A DNA stretch of 64,000 nt from Trichodelitschia bisporula (Eukaryota > Ascomycota > Dothideomycetes > Phaeotrichales > Phaeotrichaceae): assembly GCA_010356995.1 (NCBI GenBank), contig ML996699.1, positions 754,416 through 818,415 of the forward strand, read 5' to 3'. Both the position numbers and the translations under genes were made by a program. Positions 42,293-53,555 of this stretch are shown in pieces; within the stretch, counting starts at the first letter, position 1; each line of letters opens with the position of its first letter. Under the pieces are notes generated by a model. That model saw only the letters and a list, made by a program, of their open reading frames with translations. It was not told the DNA's origin and did no database searches.

Positions 42293-43765
42293 CTATAGCC
42301 CCTGCTCCGCCCCCTCTACCTCCAAATCCTCCTCCCGCTTCGCAAACAGCGGCCCTCCAGTGACCGGCAACACGATCGGCACGGCGACAGCCAACAATAT
42401 CGCAAGCGCGGTGACCATAACCGGCCAACCATACTGGACACGAACCCACCCGGCTCCTATGGGACCAATTGCAAACCCTATGCCCAGACCCGCATTGGTT
42501 AGACCGTAGGCCTGCGCAGCCGCGCCGTCCGGCCCGAATATACCCGGATTACGCTCCTCGATCGATTCAACGACAAGAGCAACTTCGGCAGAGAAGGCGG
42601 GGAGGGCGACTGCAAAGGAGAGGCCGATCCACACGAGGAGGGTAATTAAAATGATATAGTCCTTTTGCGTATTCTCCGTAACCAGGCGCATCAGCAGCAG
42701 GCCCGGGACGCCCATTACGAGTCCCGCCACAGCGGGCCACTTGGTGCCGAAGCGATCGGATAGGTTGCCGAAGAAAGGGGACAGGAGGGAGGGAACAGTT
42801 AGGGCGATGAAGGTGAGCGAGACTTGCATGCTGTTGAAGGCGAAGAGCTCTTTGAGATAGACGGGGAGCACGCCGTCGAAGCCGACCATGAGTGAGTTCA
42901 TGGTGCAGAAGCCGAACATGCTCATCAGGAAGCGAGGTGATTGCATGAGAACTACCATGGCGTTGCGCTGGACTGACGGGTGCGGAGCTTTTCCGAGGAG
43001 GGGAGTCGTCTCGGCGACGTTGTTGAAGACGGCGGCTGTCTCGTCGAATGTCTCGGAAGCGATGCTTGGTGTTCGGATCGGGTCGATGAGGAGGAGCCGG
43101 AGCACGATCTCTATGAGGACGAGAAGCACGGCCGGAGCGAAGACGGCGTAGTATCCGGCATGCTCGTATATGATCCCGCCGACAATTGGACCAAGGAACC
43201 AGCCCAAGCTCAGTGATGTGGTGGTGAATCCCTAAATAGCGTATTTAGGCAAAAGTCCACTAGGAAAGGCAATGGGCATACCAGCGCCCATCCAAGCTCA
43301 CCGGCTTGGGTGAAATGATCGCTCACAATGGCATAGCCAAGAGTGAAGCAGACAGCTGTAGCGAAGCCTTGGAACGCACGAGCAATAATCATCGCTGCCA
43401 GTGATTTGACCAGCATAAATAAGATCGTCGCAGCACCCAGTAAGACGAGACCACAGATGAAAGGCCACCGCCTCGCCCGCCCGAGTGCATCCGAGACAGC
43501 TCCGAACACCACTACAAAGGTCAGATGGCAATACAAAAGCGCATCTACAGCACTTACAAGCGGCAGCGATCATAGAGCCGCCTAGCACTCCGAGCAGCAT
43601 TGAGTTCCAGAATTGGATATCAGACTTTGGAACGCCAATGCGCTCCTCCAGCGCGAAAGGCGTCACCGGGACAAGCAACCCGTACACGAAGACATCTGTG
43701 AAGGTAGCGATGCTAACAACGATGAGAGCAAAGTCCTTCGAACTTCGAAGGTCGTATGCCCACAT
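42293..43765 (-). CDS. Major facilitator superfamily transporter (DHA1-type)
   Basis: Three exons: 43765-43558, 43511-43282 and 43231-42293, introns of 46 and 50 nt; 458 aa, with about twelve hydrophobic segments. The first is ALIVVSIATFTDVFVYGLLV. The loop 2-3 motif A is FGAVSDALGRARRW, and the repeat-half motif FFGNLSDRFGTKWPAV is in the second half; both are MFS signatures. The central loop (TPSIASETFDETAAV…TTPLLGKAP) is the cytosolic linker. Resembles drug:proton antiporters (VMAT/multidrug-resistance-like); the substrate is unknown. The start at 43765 (MWAYDLRSSKDF) is chosen because upstream sequence in frame lacks an ATG. Confidence 0.88.
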
Positions 43766-44453
43766 CTTGACGATAACTTGAGATGGGATGAATGGGGAGG
43801 AGCGAAGTATGTCACACAAAGCACGTCAACATCCCAAGTTGACGGACTCTCAACACTGGAACCATGTGCGGGGGGATTAGCGATTAGTGGGCCTCGCCTG
43901 ATCCCGAATACGATGCTCGGCTCCGGAGGGCGAGGCACGCAGTAGCGGTGCATCGTGCAGGAACCTCAAGCTCTCCGGACTTTTCGAGATAGCAGCCGGG
44001 CGAATCAACATGCATGGGAGACCGTGTGCGCCTTCGTGCATTGCGCAGCTGGAGTGCGGGATGTCGACTTTTGACATTACTAGTCGTGCTAGTCTCCGAT
44101 TTCGCGCCAGCGGCCACCCTGCATAAGAGCGGCTGGGTTGACGATTGAAGATGGGGATGACGATTAGCGAAGATTAGCGATAGAGGTCTATCAATGACGC
44201 TCGCCGACAGGGCTTAACCATCTCCTGTCATCTCTAGCTTCGGAGCGATGTCCGTCGTCTGTCGTCTCGCTCCACATCAATTTTGAGGAATCACTATCAC
44301 GTGCAAGTACCTCAAGCTGAGTAGCCAATAAGCGCTTAGTGGGGCGAAAGCACTCGGCACGGACCGCATTGCCGAGACCGCCGGCGGGCACCGTAAACTT
44401 CTCGACGACGACAAGCCGAACAGCATCGCGAACCTGTTGTCGACTACAGGGAC
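43766..44453. other. Divergent intergenic region, MFS / MRPL39
   Basis: 688 bp between divergent starts. It contains short direct repeats of GATTAGCGA (43878, 44163, 44172). No further genes. Confidence 0.4.
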
Positions 44454-44877
44454 ATGGCTAAGAAGGGTATGTTTTCTCTTCGTTGTCTCTAGCTCCGATT
44501 CCACTCTCAGTTTGCTAACCGTATCTCCCGCGCAGCGAAATCCCGCACCATCGCGGTGCGCCTCATCTCCATGGCCATGACGGGCTTCTTCCGCACCGAA
44601 GTGCGTCCCAGAGCTTCGCGGCCGCTGAGCTATCGGAAATACGACCCCGTTGGTGCGTTCAAACTTTCCACTCTTCCCTTGGGCGTATTGTAGGCAGTTT
44701 CAGGCGGTTGGGACGAGCCGTGGGGTCAGAGACGAGCGCGAGACGTCGGAGAGCTCCAATGGACCGAACCTCGCGTGCACAACTGGCATTGGCTTTGGGC
44801 ACTGCGCGGAATAGTTGCTGACTTGCTGGTTAGTGCGGAAACAAGTTCTCTTCCTTGAACAAAAGCGTGGGAAATGA
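44454..44877 (+). CDS. MRPL39: Mitochondrial ribosomal protein bL33m
   Basis: Small basic protein of the mitochondrial large ribosomal subunit. It is too short and too split to show as one open frame: exons 44454-44466 (13 nt), 44536-44652 and 44834-44877, introns of 69 and 181 nt. Spliced, it gives 57 aa: [57 protein letters not shown]. The [20 protein letters not shown] and [10 protein letters not shown] blocks are typical of fungal Mrpl39. Exon sizes sum to 58 codons including TGA. Confidence 0.92.
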
Positions 44878-45621
44878 GCGCCACTCGGTTTACTCGCATA
44901 ATGTACCTTTTGCTCCCGCTGGCTCTGTTGTCGGTCTCACAGTGGCCTGCACATTGGTTCTAGATCATGGCGTTATCAAGACTAAAGGAACGCTCCGATT
45001 TGATGGGTTATATGTACTTTTATCGTGCACATGAAGTATCAGTCTCCATGCGTGAGATTCGAGATTCTCTGATGCTGCTCCGGCCTTGAGATTAGGAGAA
45101 TCTGCCTTGCGCCTCAGTGCATTTTGCGGGTTGAGTTCGAGGTCACTCGTGTTCTGTTGAGTCATTGATGCATGCACATAAGCTATCTATGCTTTGAATG
45201 TCAATGTTTAACGAACCTGGCAAACGAGCAGCTCCGTAGACTTCTCGTTCCGTCTAAATTTCCACTGCTGCAGCGGCTTCTAAATCGATCAAGGAGTCAA
45301 TTCTGCATCGAAATGGCGCAACAAATGGTCGTCCGAGGTGCTACGGAATATATGGCGGAACGGACGTCAGGCTGAACACTGATTCGCGCGCCTTGCTTCG
45401 TACCTTCCCCTCACCATGCCCAGGTGAACCTAGTTGGGACACCGCGATCCAAATTGTCACATCATTTACTATGTAGGGTTATGTGGCTCCACAGTATCCA
45501 GACAACCAAACTCGACCTCAAAAACGTTTGTTTGAACCATTTGAGATAGCCACCCGTTTTTGCGACTTCCTACATATTCGAGAGAAATTGGAATACTCGG
45601 CGCAATCATCTTGCCACCGCC
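44878..45621. other. Intergenic, no gene seen
   Basis: About 740 bp between two plus-strand genes. AT-richer in 44940-45240; promoter of the ABC-F gene at the right end. No gene recognised. Confidence 0.4.
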
Positions 45622-48474
45622 ATGCCGAAGAAGTCCTCCGCAAGCGGCCCAGAGTCCGAAGGCGTGGTAGTGACTGCCCAGCAAAGCCGCTTCCACACTG
45701 ATGCCGTCGATGCGCCTGCCTCAAAAGAGATTCTTGTCAAAACACTGACCGTCAGCGTCGGCCAGCTCGAGCTGCTCAGCAACGCCGAGCTCTTCCTTAA
45801 GGAAGGCGGACACTATGTCCTCGTGGGGAGAAACGGCACTGGCAAAAGTAGTAAGTAAGCCTTGTTTGCAGTGTATGTCGCAAGGTACATGGACCGCCTT
45901 GTTCGAGACGACGAAGCCAAGAAACTCCGTTCGGTTCGTGTGAAACTCGCATTCCTCGAAGCTGAGGTACAGCTGTACCTCGCGGGGCCGTTCCTCAACC
46001 TCGAGAAATGCGAGTTTCACACGGACCGAACGGAGTTCCTAGGCTTCATCGAATCGAACAAGGGAGTCCACGTCGCCCAAGTCAAATAGGCGTCAAGGCG
46101 CCGGCGTACAGGACGGCGGTACCGTGCTCGGCGGCTTTTCCAAGGGGCATCGCCTCGGCGAGGCAGATCTTATGGAAGGGCCCGAAGCTCTTCTTGAAGG
46201 CCATCGTCTTCCAGCTGAGGTCCAGCGTTGGGCTGTGTTCCTGGGGGCCGTGCTGAGCCAGCCCTGCTGAATCTGCCTTCGAGCAGAAGTCCGCGAAGTC
46301 CTTTGTACTGTCCTTGCTGCGGCCGTCAACGTTCCATTTTGAGAAAGCCAGCTCGAGGCTGACACTGTTAGCGCTGCTTCGCGCGATTGCCGACAAAAGG
46401 GTGCCCGGCATACCGTGGAGCCTTAACGTTTTGCTTCTGGGACAGACGCGCGAGTTAACGCTGGACGAAGAAGTCGACGGGTTGAGCGTCCAGGATGAAA
46501 CGGTGCTGGAGCACGTTATGCGCAGCAACAAAGCGCGCGACAGGTACCTCCGCGAGGCTAGCAGTGAGTAAGCAAGTACCGTGAGCTCCCCGATCTTAAG
46601 CAGTAAACAGTCCTGTCTGCGGCCCTGGATCAGCAAAATGACCCAGCTGCTCCCGTGAGAGCGTACCGGCAGCTCAGTCACGAGAGATTAGAGCAGAAGC
46701 TGCGCGAGAGCCAGCTAATTGCGACTCGGAGAAGCGGTGCTCGCGGGGCAAAGGCGAGAAAGGTCTTGATTGCCGTTGAGGAGGAATTTGCTGCTTCGCA
46801 AGAACGGTATACCACCGCCAGCTGCTTCGGATTCTAGCTGACCTTTAGCCTGACGCGCAATCTGAGTGAAATTGAGCCTATGGAGCTTAGTAGTGATACG
46901 CAGGCGGCGGCAGAGATGCTTGGTGATATCCATTCCGCCCTGGAGATGGTGAGTCAATGCGAGAGTACCGCCAAACCGCTAATAGAGTCAAGATGAACGC
47001 TAGCGAGGCCGAAGCAGACGCAAGAGTTGTGCTCCGCGGCCTTGGATTCACAGATGAGCAGATTGACGCCCCAATGTCGAAGCTCTCCGGCGGCTGGAGG
47101 ACACGGTGTGATCTGGCCTGTGCCCTCTGCCAGCAAGCAGACGTGTTATTTTTGGACGAGCCGTCAAATTTTCTGGACTTACCGGCCATCATCTGGCTGC
47201 AGAACTACATCTGCGCACTAGAAAAGACGACAGTGGTTGTTGTAACCCATGACCGTGACTTTGCGGACGCAGTCGCCGATGAGTTGCTCCTTCTACGACA
47301 CCAAAAGCTCGAGCATTTCCGTGGCAACCTCTCGCTGTACGAAAGCGAACGCCTGAAGAAGGTCAAGTGGATGACGACGATGAAGGAGGCCCAAGAGAAA
47401 CAGACTAAGCACATGGAACAGACAATCAAGAACAGCATCGACGCGGCGAAGCGAACCGGCGACGACAAGAAACTAAAGCAAGCTGCATCTCGGCGCAAAA
47501 AGCTTGAAGAGCGCACGGGGCTTGAAGTCAACGCCAAAGGTGGACGGTTCAAGCTGAATAGGGACCGGGCGGGCTGGCACCTGTCGAACAGGGCAGAGAT
47601 CGAAATCCCGGACTTTGACCCTATCGTGCGGATCAAGATTCCGTGCACACCTCCAGATCTGAGGTTCCCTGGGGCTTTGGTGTCACTGGAAGGCGTTTGC
47701 TTCTCGTATCCGGGACGGAAGAGCCCGGAAATCCTGAAAGACGTCAACCTGACTATTCACCCTGGGGAGCGGGTGGGCATCTGCGGGCTTAACGGTAGCG
47801 GCAAGACCACACTGATATCTCTAATCATTGGGTCCGGCGAGGAAGGCGGTTACACTCCCAAGAAAGGGACGATTACCCGGCATTCGCGTGCCAGATTCGC
47901 CCGTTTTTCGCAGCCGTCAGTTGAGGAGCTCGAGGCCTTTGGTGTGGCGAACAAGACAGCCACTGCACTCGGTCACCTACTGGATATCTCAGAAGGCCAG
48001 TTAGATGAAAAAGAAGCACGCCAGATATTGGGTTCTCTCGGTCTTCAGGGCCGGGTGGTTTCAGATGTGCCAATATCTGCGCTGTCCGGTGGCCAAAAGG
48101 TCCGGCTCGCGCTCGCAAAGGTGGTGTGGTCTCCGCCGCATCTGCTAGTGTTGGACGAAGTGACCACGCATCTCGACTCGGATACCATCTTGGGTTTGAT
48201 ACTCGCGCTGCGAGAGTACGAGGGAGCTCTGCTTGTTGTAACGCACGACCGCTTCTTCATGCGCTGTATCGTGGAGGGGGAGAGTCCGGCGAAGCGGATC
48301 CGGGGAGTAGAGGAGGAGGAGGAGGACTGTGATGAGGAGGAGGACGAAGAGGGGCCAGCACGCAAGGGGGTGGTGTACCGGCTGTTCAAGAGCCAGCTGA
48401 AGCGGCTGGAGGGTGGAATGGACGAGTATACACGGCGGTGCGAGGCACGAGCTAAGCGGGCAGCGCGGGTGTAG
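45622..48474 (+). CDS. ABC-F family ATPase (soluble twin-ABC translation-type factor)
   Basis: ABC-F proteins have two ATPase domains and no membrane span, and act on ribosomes in translation, biogenesis or stress control. Five exons: 45622-45850, 46372-46563, 46611-46806, 46849-46948 and 46993-48474; 732 aa. The first intron is 521 nt and carries retroelement fragments; the others are 42-47 nt. Splicing restores the first P-loop exactly (GRNGTGKS|T|LLRAIAD). First ABC: signature LSGGWRTR, Walker B VLFLDEPSNFLD, switch VVVVTHDRDF. The linker is charged and helical (MKEAQEKQTKHMEQTIKNSI). Second ABC: P-loop GLNGSGKTT, signature LSGGQKVRLAL, Walker B LLVLDEVTTHLD (Val for the usual Pro), switch LLVVTHDRFF. 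The C-terminal part has an acidic EEEEEDCDEEEDEEG stretch. It does not look like Gcn20, Arb1 or New1 in its N-terminus; I leave it unnamed. Confidence 0.9.
45884..46076. mobile_element. Fold-back pair of Ty3/gypsy reverse-transcriptase fragments in intron 1
   Basis: Inside the 521-nt intron (45851-46371) of the ABC-F gene, two copies of a ~77-bp reverse-transcriptase fragment face each other: left arm 45884-45960 (minus sense) and right arm 46000-46076 (plus sense), about 80% identical, with a perfect 18-bp palindrome at 45964-45981 between them. Plus strand reads LNLEKCEFHTDRTEFLGFIE; minus strand reads LSFEECEFHTNRTEFLGFVV. This is the conserved segment after the YxDD region in Ty3/gypsy reverse transcriptases. 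The rest of the intron (46077-46360) is GC-rich and may derive from the same element; I could not identify it. Confidence 0.75.
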
Positions 48475-49073
48475 CATCTGCCGTGAGGGTGGTGTTGAAA
48501 AGGGGGATCGTTGCGATGATCATAACGCATGTGTATAGCTCTTTGTTCTGCAAGGTGCTTGGATGCTGTAAAAAGTGTACTGCATCTCCAAGCAAAACTT
48601 CAAGAGCCGACGTCGTCATCATGATTCCATCCTCAGGCGTCATCAGGCTGAAATGAGGGTCTAGGCGTTAGGGGCATTCTGTGGCTGATGGTGTGCATCA
48701 TGGCGTTGTGGCTTGAACGGGATGTAATTTACGAGAGAAGCTTAAGTGACCCTGTATTGAATGGTTGCTCGTCTGCTCCATCTCTCATAGAGCATCGTGC
48801 CTCTTCTCCTCTCCTCTTCAATCCCCATCTCTCTTCTTCCCCCAACTCTTTTTCCCTCCTTCCTGTTCTGTATCCTAAGCTTCGTCCTCTCGTTCTCCAT
48901 CTTTCTGTGCCATTGGATATGATTTCTGCCCTGCGACTCCCTCGAACCGCTGCTTGCGACAGCTCCAGTGCCGCGGCAGTGCGCGTTTCGCCGTAAAGCC
49001 TTACGCTCCTTCCCACCCAGCTTTCCCCTCACCAACTTATTCTTCCTCAAATTCGGAAGCTCCGTATCTCATC
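48475..49073. other. Intergenic, promoter of the zinc-finger-like gene
   Basis: Contains the 3' end of the ABC-F gene and a pyrimidine-rich leader (CTCTTCTCCTCTCCTCTTC from ~48802). No gene. Confidence 0.4.
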
Positions 49074-50881
49074 ATGGAGGACGGGTCCGCTTCGACGCCC
49101 CAGTCCGCCTCCGAGCAGCCGACTACAAAGCCGTCTGCAACTAAGGACAGGGCCTGCCCCTTCTGCCACCAGGCCTTCACCTCCTCCTCCCTCGGCCGCC
49201 ATCTGGACCTGTATATCAAGGAGAAGAACCCCAAGCCGCCAGACGGCCTTCACGATGTCGACCGAATCCGCCAAATGCGCGGGAGCATCACCCGCCGCCA
49301 GTCTCGCGTCGCAAACCTCAGGCGGACTATGTCCGCCTCGTCGCCGTCCGCTACGCCGTCCAAAATGGAGGATGGCGTCTCGCGTGCGGCCGCTTCGCCG
49401 AATGCGGGGGATCGGTTGACGGAGTCTATGGGGGCTGCTATCAACCGCCCAAGCTGGACCGTCACGGGCGTTATGAATGACCTCCCCCCGCGCGCACCGG
49501 TGAAGATTGTGCCGGCTGAGCAGGGTGCTGAAGCTTCGAGGCACTTGCAGCTCAAGGCCGGCTTGGACCAGCGGCAGAAGCTTGCTCAGGAGCTAGATAA
49601 TGGCAAGGCTGCAGCGCTGGCGCTGAGGGAGGTCGTGAGCAGTCTGCGAGAAGCTAGGTGTGTGTTAGGTGGTTTGCGGTGCGCTCATAACGGAAGGCTA
49701 ACTAACTATGCAGCTCGCGATTGACCGGCCGTCCCCTTTTCGATTTCAATCCCTTCACCCTCAATTTCCCCGCCCTCTGCCTCCACATACTTCCACCACC
49801 TACAACCCTCTTCTCTCCAAGTCCGTTCTCGACAGATGATTCCTGGCCCGTGACACTGCCGGGCGAGCAACAATACGCGGCTATACATCGTGCTGTGCAG
49901 GAGCGTATGCAGGCTGCGAATCGGCAAAATGCTGTGAATCCCTTGCCGCCCGACTACGAGTACCAACGACTGACCACTCATATCGACGACTCCTTCCGCC
50001 ACTGGCAGAACCTCCCAGAGAGCAGGCAGCAGGAGGTATGGGTGCTAGAGATCTTACGCCTCTACGCCGGAGCCAAAGACGCCCACAAGCAAGCCCAGGA
50101 CACAATCACAGCCCTACGCTCCGAAATCGCGCAGCTCCAAAAACGCCTCGAAGAGTCCCACGGCGCATGGAACGGCGCCGCAGACGGGCACGTCCTCGCC
50201 CCCTCAGCCTACTCGCAAATCTCCCCCCTCCGCCTATCCAATGAACTCGTCACCGAGCTAGTAAAACAAGACCTAGACATCCAATACTCCTCCATAGACC
50301 GGCTAATGGACAAATGGCGCACCGTCGTGCGCGACGAGCGCAACGCCTCCAACGGCCTCGGCCGCCAACGCCCCCTCCCCGCCCCCCTCCACCACAACCG
50401 GCAACCCTCCGACAACCCCTCCCTCCCCGCGCCCTCAACCCAAACCTCCCGCAACGGCAGTACCGCGAGCGCAATGTCCATCACGCGGCCGCAGCACAGC
50501 TCCGCAGAGCCAGGCTCGCACGCCGATGGCGACGGCGACGACGACGCAGACGCGGATGCTGATGCTGATGTAGAAGACGCGCCGGAGCAGGTCGTCCCGC
50601 GGCAGGAGTACCGGCGCTTGCGGCCGGCGGTACCGCCTCAGATGGCGCAGATGCAACATGCGCAGCACCGGCATGCGCCAAAGCCGGATCCGCCGCCGGA
50701 TCCGCACCAGCATGCCCATGCCCTCCAGCAGCAGTATCATATCCAGCAGCGTCACTTCATGCCCGCAGGTCCGGGCGGGTTTGGGGGGCATGGCCACATG
50801 GGGAGGACGGGACCGCGGGGCGGGCAGCAGATGGAAAAGCTCGAGGGGCCTGTGGCGGGATATTCTGGCGGGAGTCATTGA
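49074..50881 (+). CDS. Conserved fungal protein with N-terminal CPFC zinc-finger-like motif
   Basis: Two exons: 49074-49657 and 49714-50881, with a 56-nt intron (CTAACTAACTATGCAG at the 3' end); 583 aa. Near the N-terminus ACPFCHQAFTSSSLGRHLDL, YIKEKNPKPPDGLHDV is a C-x2-C…H arrangement like a C2H2-type finger lacking a clear fourth ligand. A short linear block WTVTGVMNDLPPR, a segment SRLTGRPLFDFNPFTLNFPA right after the intron, and a helical region (LPESRQQEVWVLEILRLYAG, then DTITALRSEIAQLQKRLEES) follow. The C-terminal third is Ala/Pro/His-rich with DGDGDDDADADADADVED. I recall this protein in many ascomycetes as hypothetical. It may be nuclear; no function can be given. Confidence 0.82.
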
Positions 50882-51121
50882 TGCAGTTTAGGAGTTAGGG
50901 GCTGAGAGTAGGTGTTTTATTTTGCGGCTAAAATCTTTTTTTTGGAGCAGCTGTTGGTTGAAGCTGCGAGCGGGCGGGAGTCATGCCCCTAAGCCGGTGC
51001 TAGATCCTCAGACGAGGCTTACACATTGTAGACGAGATATCAAAATACATGGATCAACATTCGCGACGGTTGACGTCGCGCCAGACACCCCATTCGCCAA
51101 AGATGCACGTGCAACTGTCCC
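50882..51121. other. Convergent intergenic region
   Basis: 240 bp between the stop codons of the zinc-finger-like gene and the Ser3 gene, with a T-rich tract at 50935-50943. Nothing else. Confidence 0.4.
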
Positions 51122-52981
51122 TCAGAGGGTGATGACACTCGCCTCGAGCACGCCCTCGTCGCCAATAAGGCTCTGTACTGTCGCCTCGTCAATCGTCTTG
51201 TCTACACCCAAGATCATAAGCGCCTCATCATTGCCATCTCCAGGCGCACTATGCTCCAACGGCGCCACGCTCATGAAGCTGATGTTGACATTAGCTTTTC
51301 CGAGCTTCCCGCCTACGAACCCAATCCTGCCGCACGAATCAAAGTTGCGGCAAATGAGCAGATTCCCGCCGAGCTGGAAATCCGCGCGGAAGCGGCCGAT
51401 GCGCGAAATGTACGGCGTGTTGGCACTGACATACCCCTGGATGATCTGGTCGCGAACTGGCGGGGGTCCGCCCGCGGCAGCAGCGGCAGCTTGTTCGCGG
51501 GCGTGGCTTGCAGAGCGCGAGATGCGCGCACGGAGCGTGACGAAGCTGCTGAAGCCTTCTTCTTCGTTTTCACGACTGCGCTGTTCGTTGATCAGGATGC
51601 CACGCTCTTTGGCGACGAGCTCGGCGTTCACGAGGTTAACGGTCACGTCCTCGGGCGCGCTGATAGGGGCGAGAAGACCCTTGACAAGCGCGGCGAAGAG
51701 CGGCTTCGTCGTATTCAGCGAGGCAAGCGAGCCTTCGTAGGTCAGGTCGAAGGTCGTACGGAAGTCCTTGCCACCGACGCGCAGATTCGACCCGTAGTGC
51801 TGCGTGTACAAGCTGCCCATGCGCTCGACGAGCAGCACGAACGGCTGCAGCGTGCGGTACTCCTCCGGCAGGATGAGCGGGGCGTTGACCGCGCTGCGGG
51901 GCAGGTTGCCCGCGAGAATTGAGATGACCTGCTCGCACACGTCGATGGAGACGTTCTCTTGCGCTTCAACCGTTGAGGCACCCAGATGCGGCGTCGCTAC
52001 CACCTTGGGGTGGCGGATGAGCTGCTCGGTCACGGAGTCGGGCTGGGGCGGCTCCGAGGCGAATACATCAAGCCCGGCACCGCCGATTTTGCCGGCGTTG
52101 AGCGCCTCGAGGAGTGCGGCTTCATCGATCATGCCGCCGCGAGCGACATTGAGGATGCGGGCAGTGGGCTTCATCTTCGCCAGCTCGGTGGCGCTGATCA
52201 TGCCCTTAGTTGAGGCGATGAGGGGCGTGTGGATGGTGAAGAAGTCGGCTGCGGGGAGGAGTTCGTCGAGCGTGTCTTTGAGTGTGACGGAGGCGGCGGC
52301 TGCGAGGGCACGGTTTGCGTAGGGGTCGTAGGCGATGATGTTCATGCCGAACCCGTTGGCGATGCGGGCGACGGTGAGGCCGACTATGGGGATTAGCAGG
52401 TGGAGAGACGACGTAGCTGATGGAGAGAAACTTGGAATAGGAAAGCAACGGCGAATGCAGACTCACCCTTTCCAGCCCCGACAATCGCCAGCGTCTTGCC
52501 CTTGAGCTCAACACCGACAAACTTGCTCCGCTCCCACTTCCCAGCCTTAAGGCTGGGGCATGCCTCGCCAATATGCCTCGCGACAGCCATCATCACTGGC
52601 ACGTCAGTTCGCTCCACAGCATCCAGTGTACTCACAAGCAATAGTGTGCTCAGCAGCAGCGTTGATATTCCCCGACGGCGAATTGACGACAATAACGCCT
52701 AGCTTCGTCGCTGCCGATACATCGACATTGTCGACACCAACGCCCGCCCGCGCCACCACCTTGAGCTTCTTTGCCGCATTGAGCACATCCGCTGTCACTT
52801 TGGTCTCGGAACGCACGATCAGGGCATCGTAATCAGGAATTATCTTGAGGAGCTCGTCGGCGGAAAGGCCGTGCTTCTCGTGGAGGTCGAGTCCTGCATC
52901 ACGGAGAGCTTGTAGGCCGTCAGGCGACACCTTTTCAGGAATGAGCACCTTAGCGGGAGGAGCATTAGTGATGGACACCAT
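51122..52981 (-). CDS. SER3: D-3-phosphoglycerate dehydrogenase (serine biosynthesis)
   Basis: Oxidises 3-phosphoglycerate to 3-phosphohydroxypyruvate, the first step of the phosphorylated serine pathway, in the cytosol. Three exons: 52981-52636, 52595-52467 and 52383-51122, introns of 40 and 83 nt; 578 aa. This is the long form with an intervening domain, rather than the ~470-aa yeast type. Substrate-binding N-terminus: DALIVRSETKVTADVLNAA, VVARAGVGVDNVDV, NSPSGNINAAAEHTIALMMA. NAD site: LAIVGAGKVGLTVARIANGF, GMNIIAYDP. Catalytic Arg/Glu/His region: LNVARGGMIDEAAL, GAGLDVFASEPP, VATPHLGASTVEAQ. The C-terminal ACT domain (NVNISFMSVAPLE … ALMILGVDKTIDEATVQSLI) is the usual serine-feedback site. 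Confidence 0.95.
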
Positions 52982-53555
52982 TATGGGAGAAGGTGGTAAA
53001 GCTGTAGGGTGTTGCGAGTGGTGCTAGAACTAGAGGAGGGGATTGACGTCGCTGATGCTGAAGTGGTTCCGGGAAGGAGAGGCTGGAGGACTTAGAAGAA
53101 GCTGAGGAAAAGGCCATTGTGTCACTGCTGAATACACACCGCACGGGCGTTGCTTTTCATGTCCGCTATCGGCGAAATGCGAGGCGAACATACGAGTTGC
53201 ACTTGCCTGATGCGTGTTACATTCACGCTGTTGAAAGCCAAGCTGGGATGTGGGGCGCGGGGGATGCGGGGAGACAGTCGTGCGGGGGAGCTAAGTGGCG
53301 TATTGTACTGCAACTCTACTACGCGCAACCAACCAGGCACAGATCTTCCAATATCTCACTGTGCGTAAGACTGGCCTAGCCACCTCTAGCCAGCCTTCCC
53401 TGCATGACACCGCGTGAACTGCAGCATTTTTGCATGCCCCGCACCTCCAGACGCCCCCACTACATCTCCGTATTCGGTCAAAGGCTTGAGTAATGGTTTT
53501 TGCTTATTCCCTATTACGACTATGCTCCGTCAATTGGTCGGAAAAGAGTGGGTAT
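52982..53555. other. SER3 upstream / GLO1 downstream intergenic region
   Basis: 574 bp. The 130 bp next to Ser3 are its leader and promoter; the rest is the 3' flank of the glyoxalase gene. A short open frame at 53119-53379 has no support. Confidence 0.4.

Noticed and set aside
45622-46992. ABC-F gene read as a pseudogene disrupted by a retroelement
   Set aside because: Clean GT-AG junctions restore every conserved motif and all five exons sum to whole codons, so an intron is the simpler reading.
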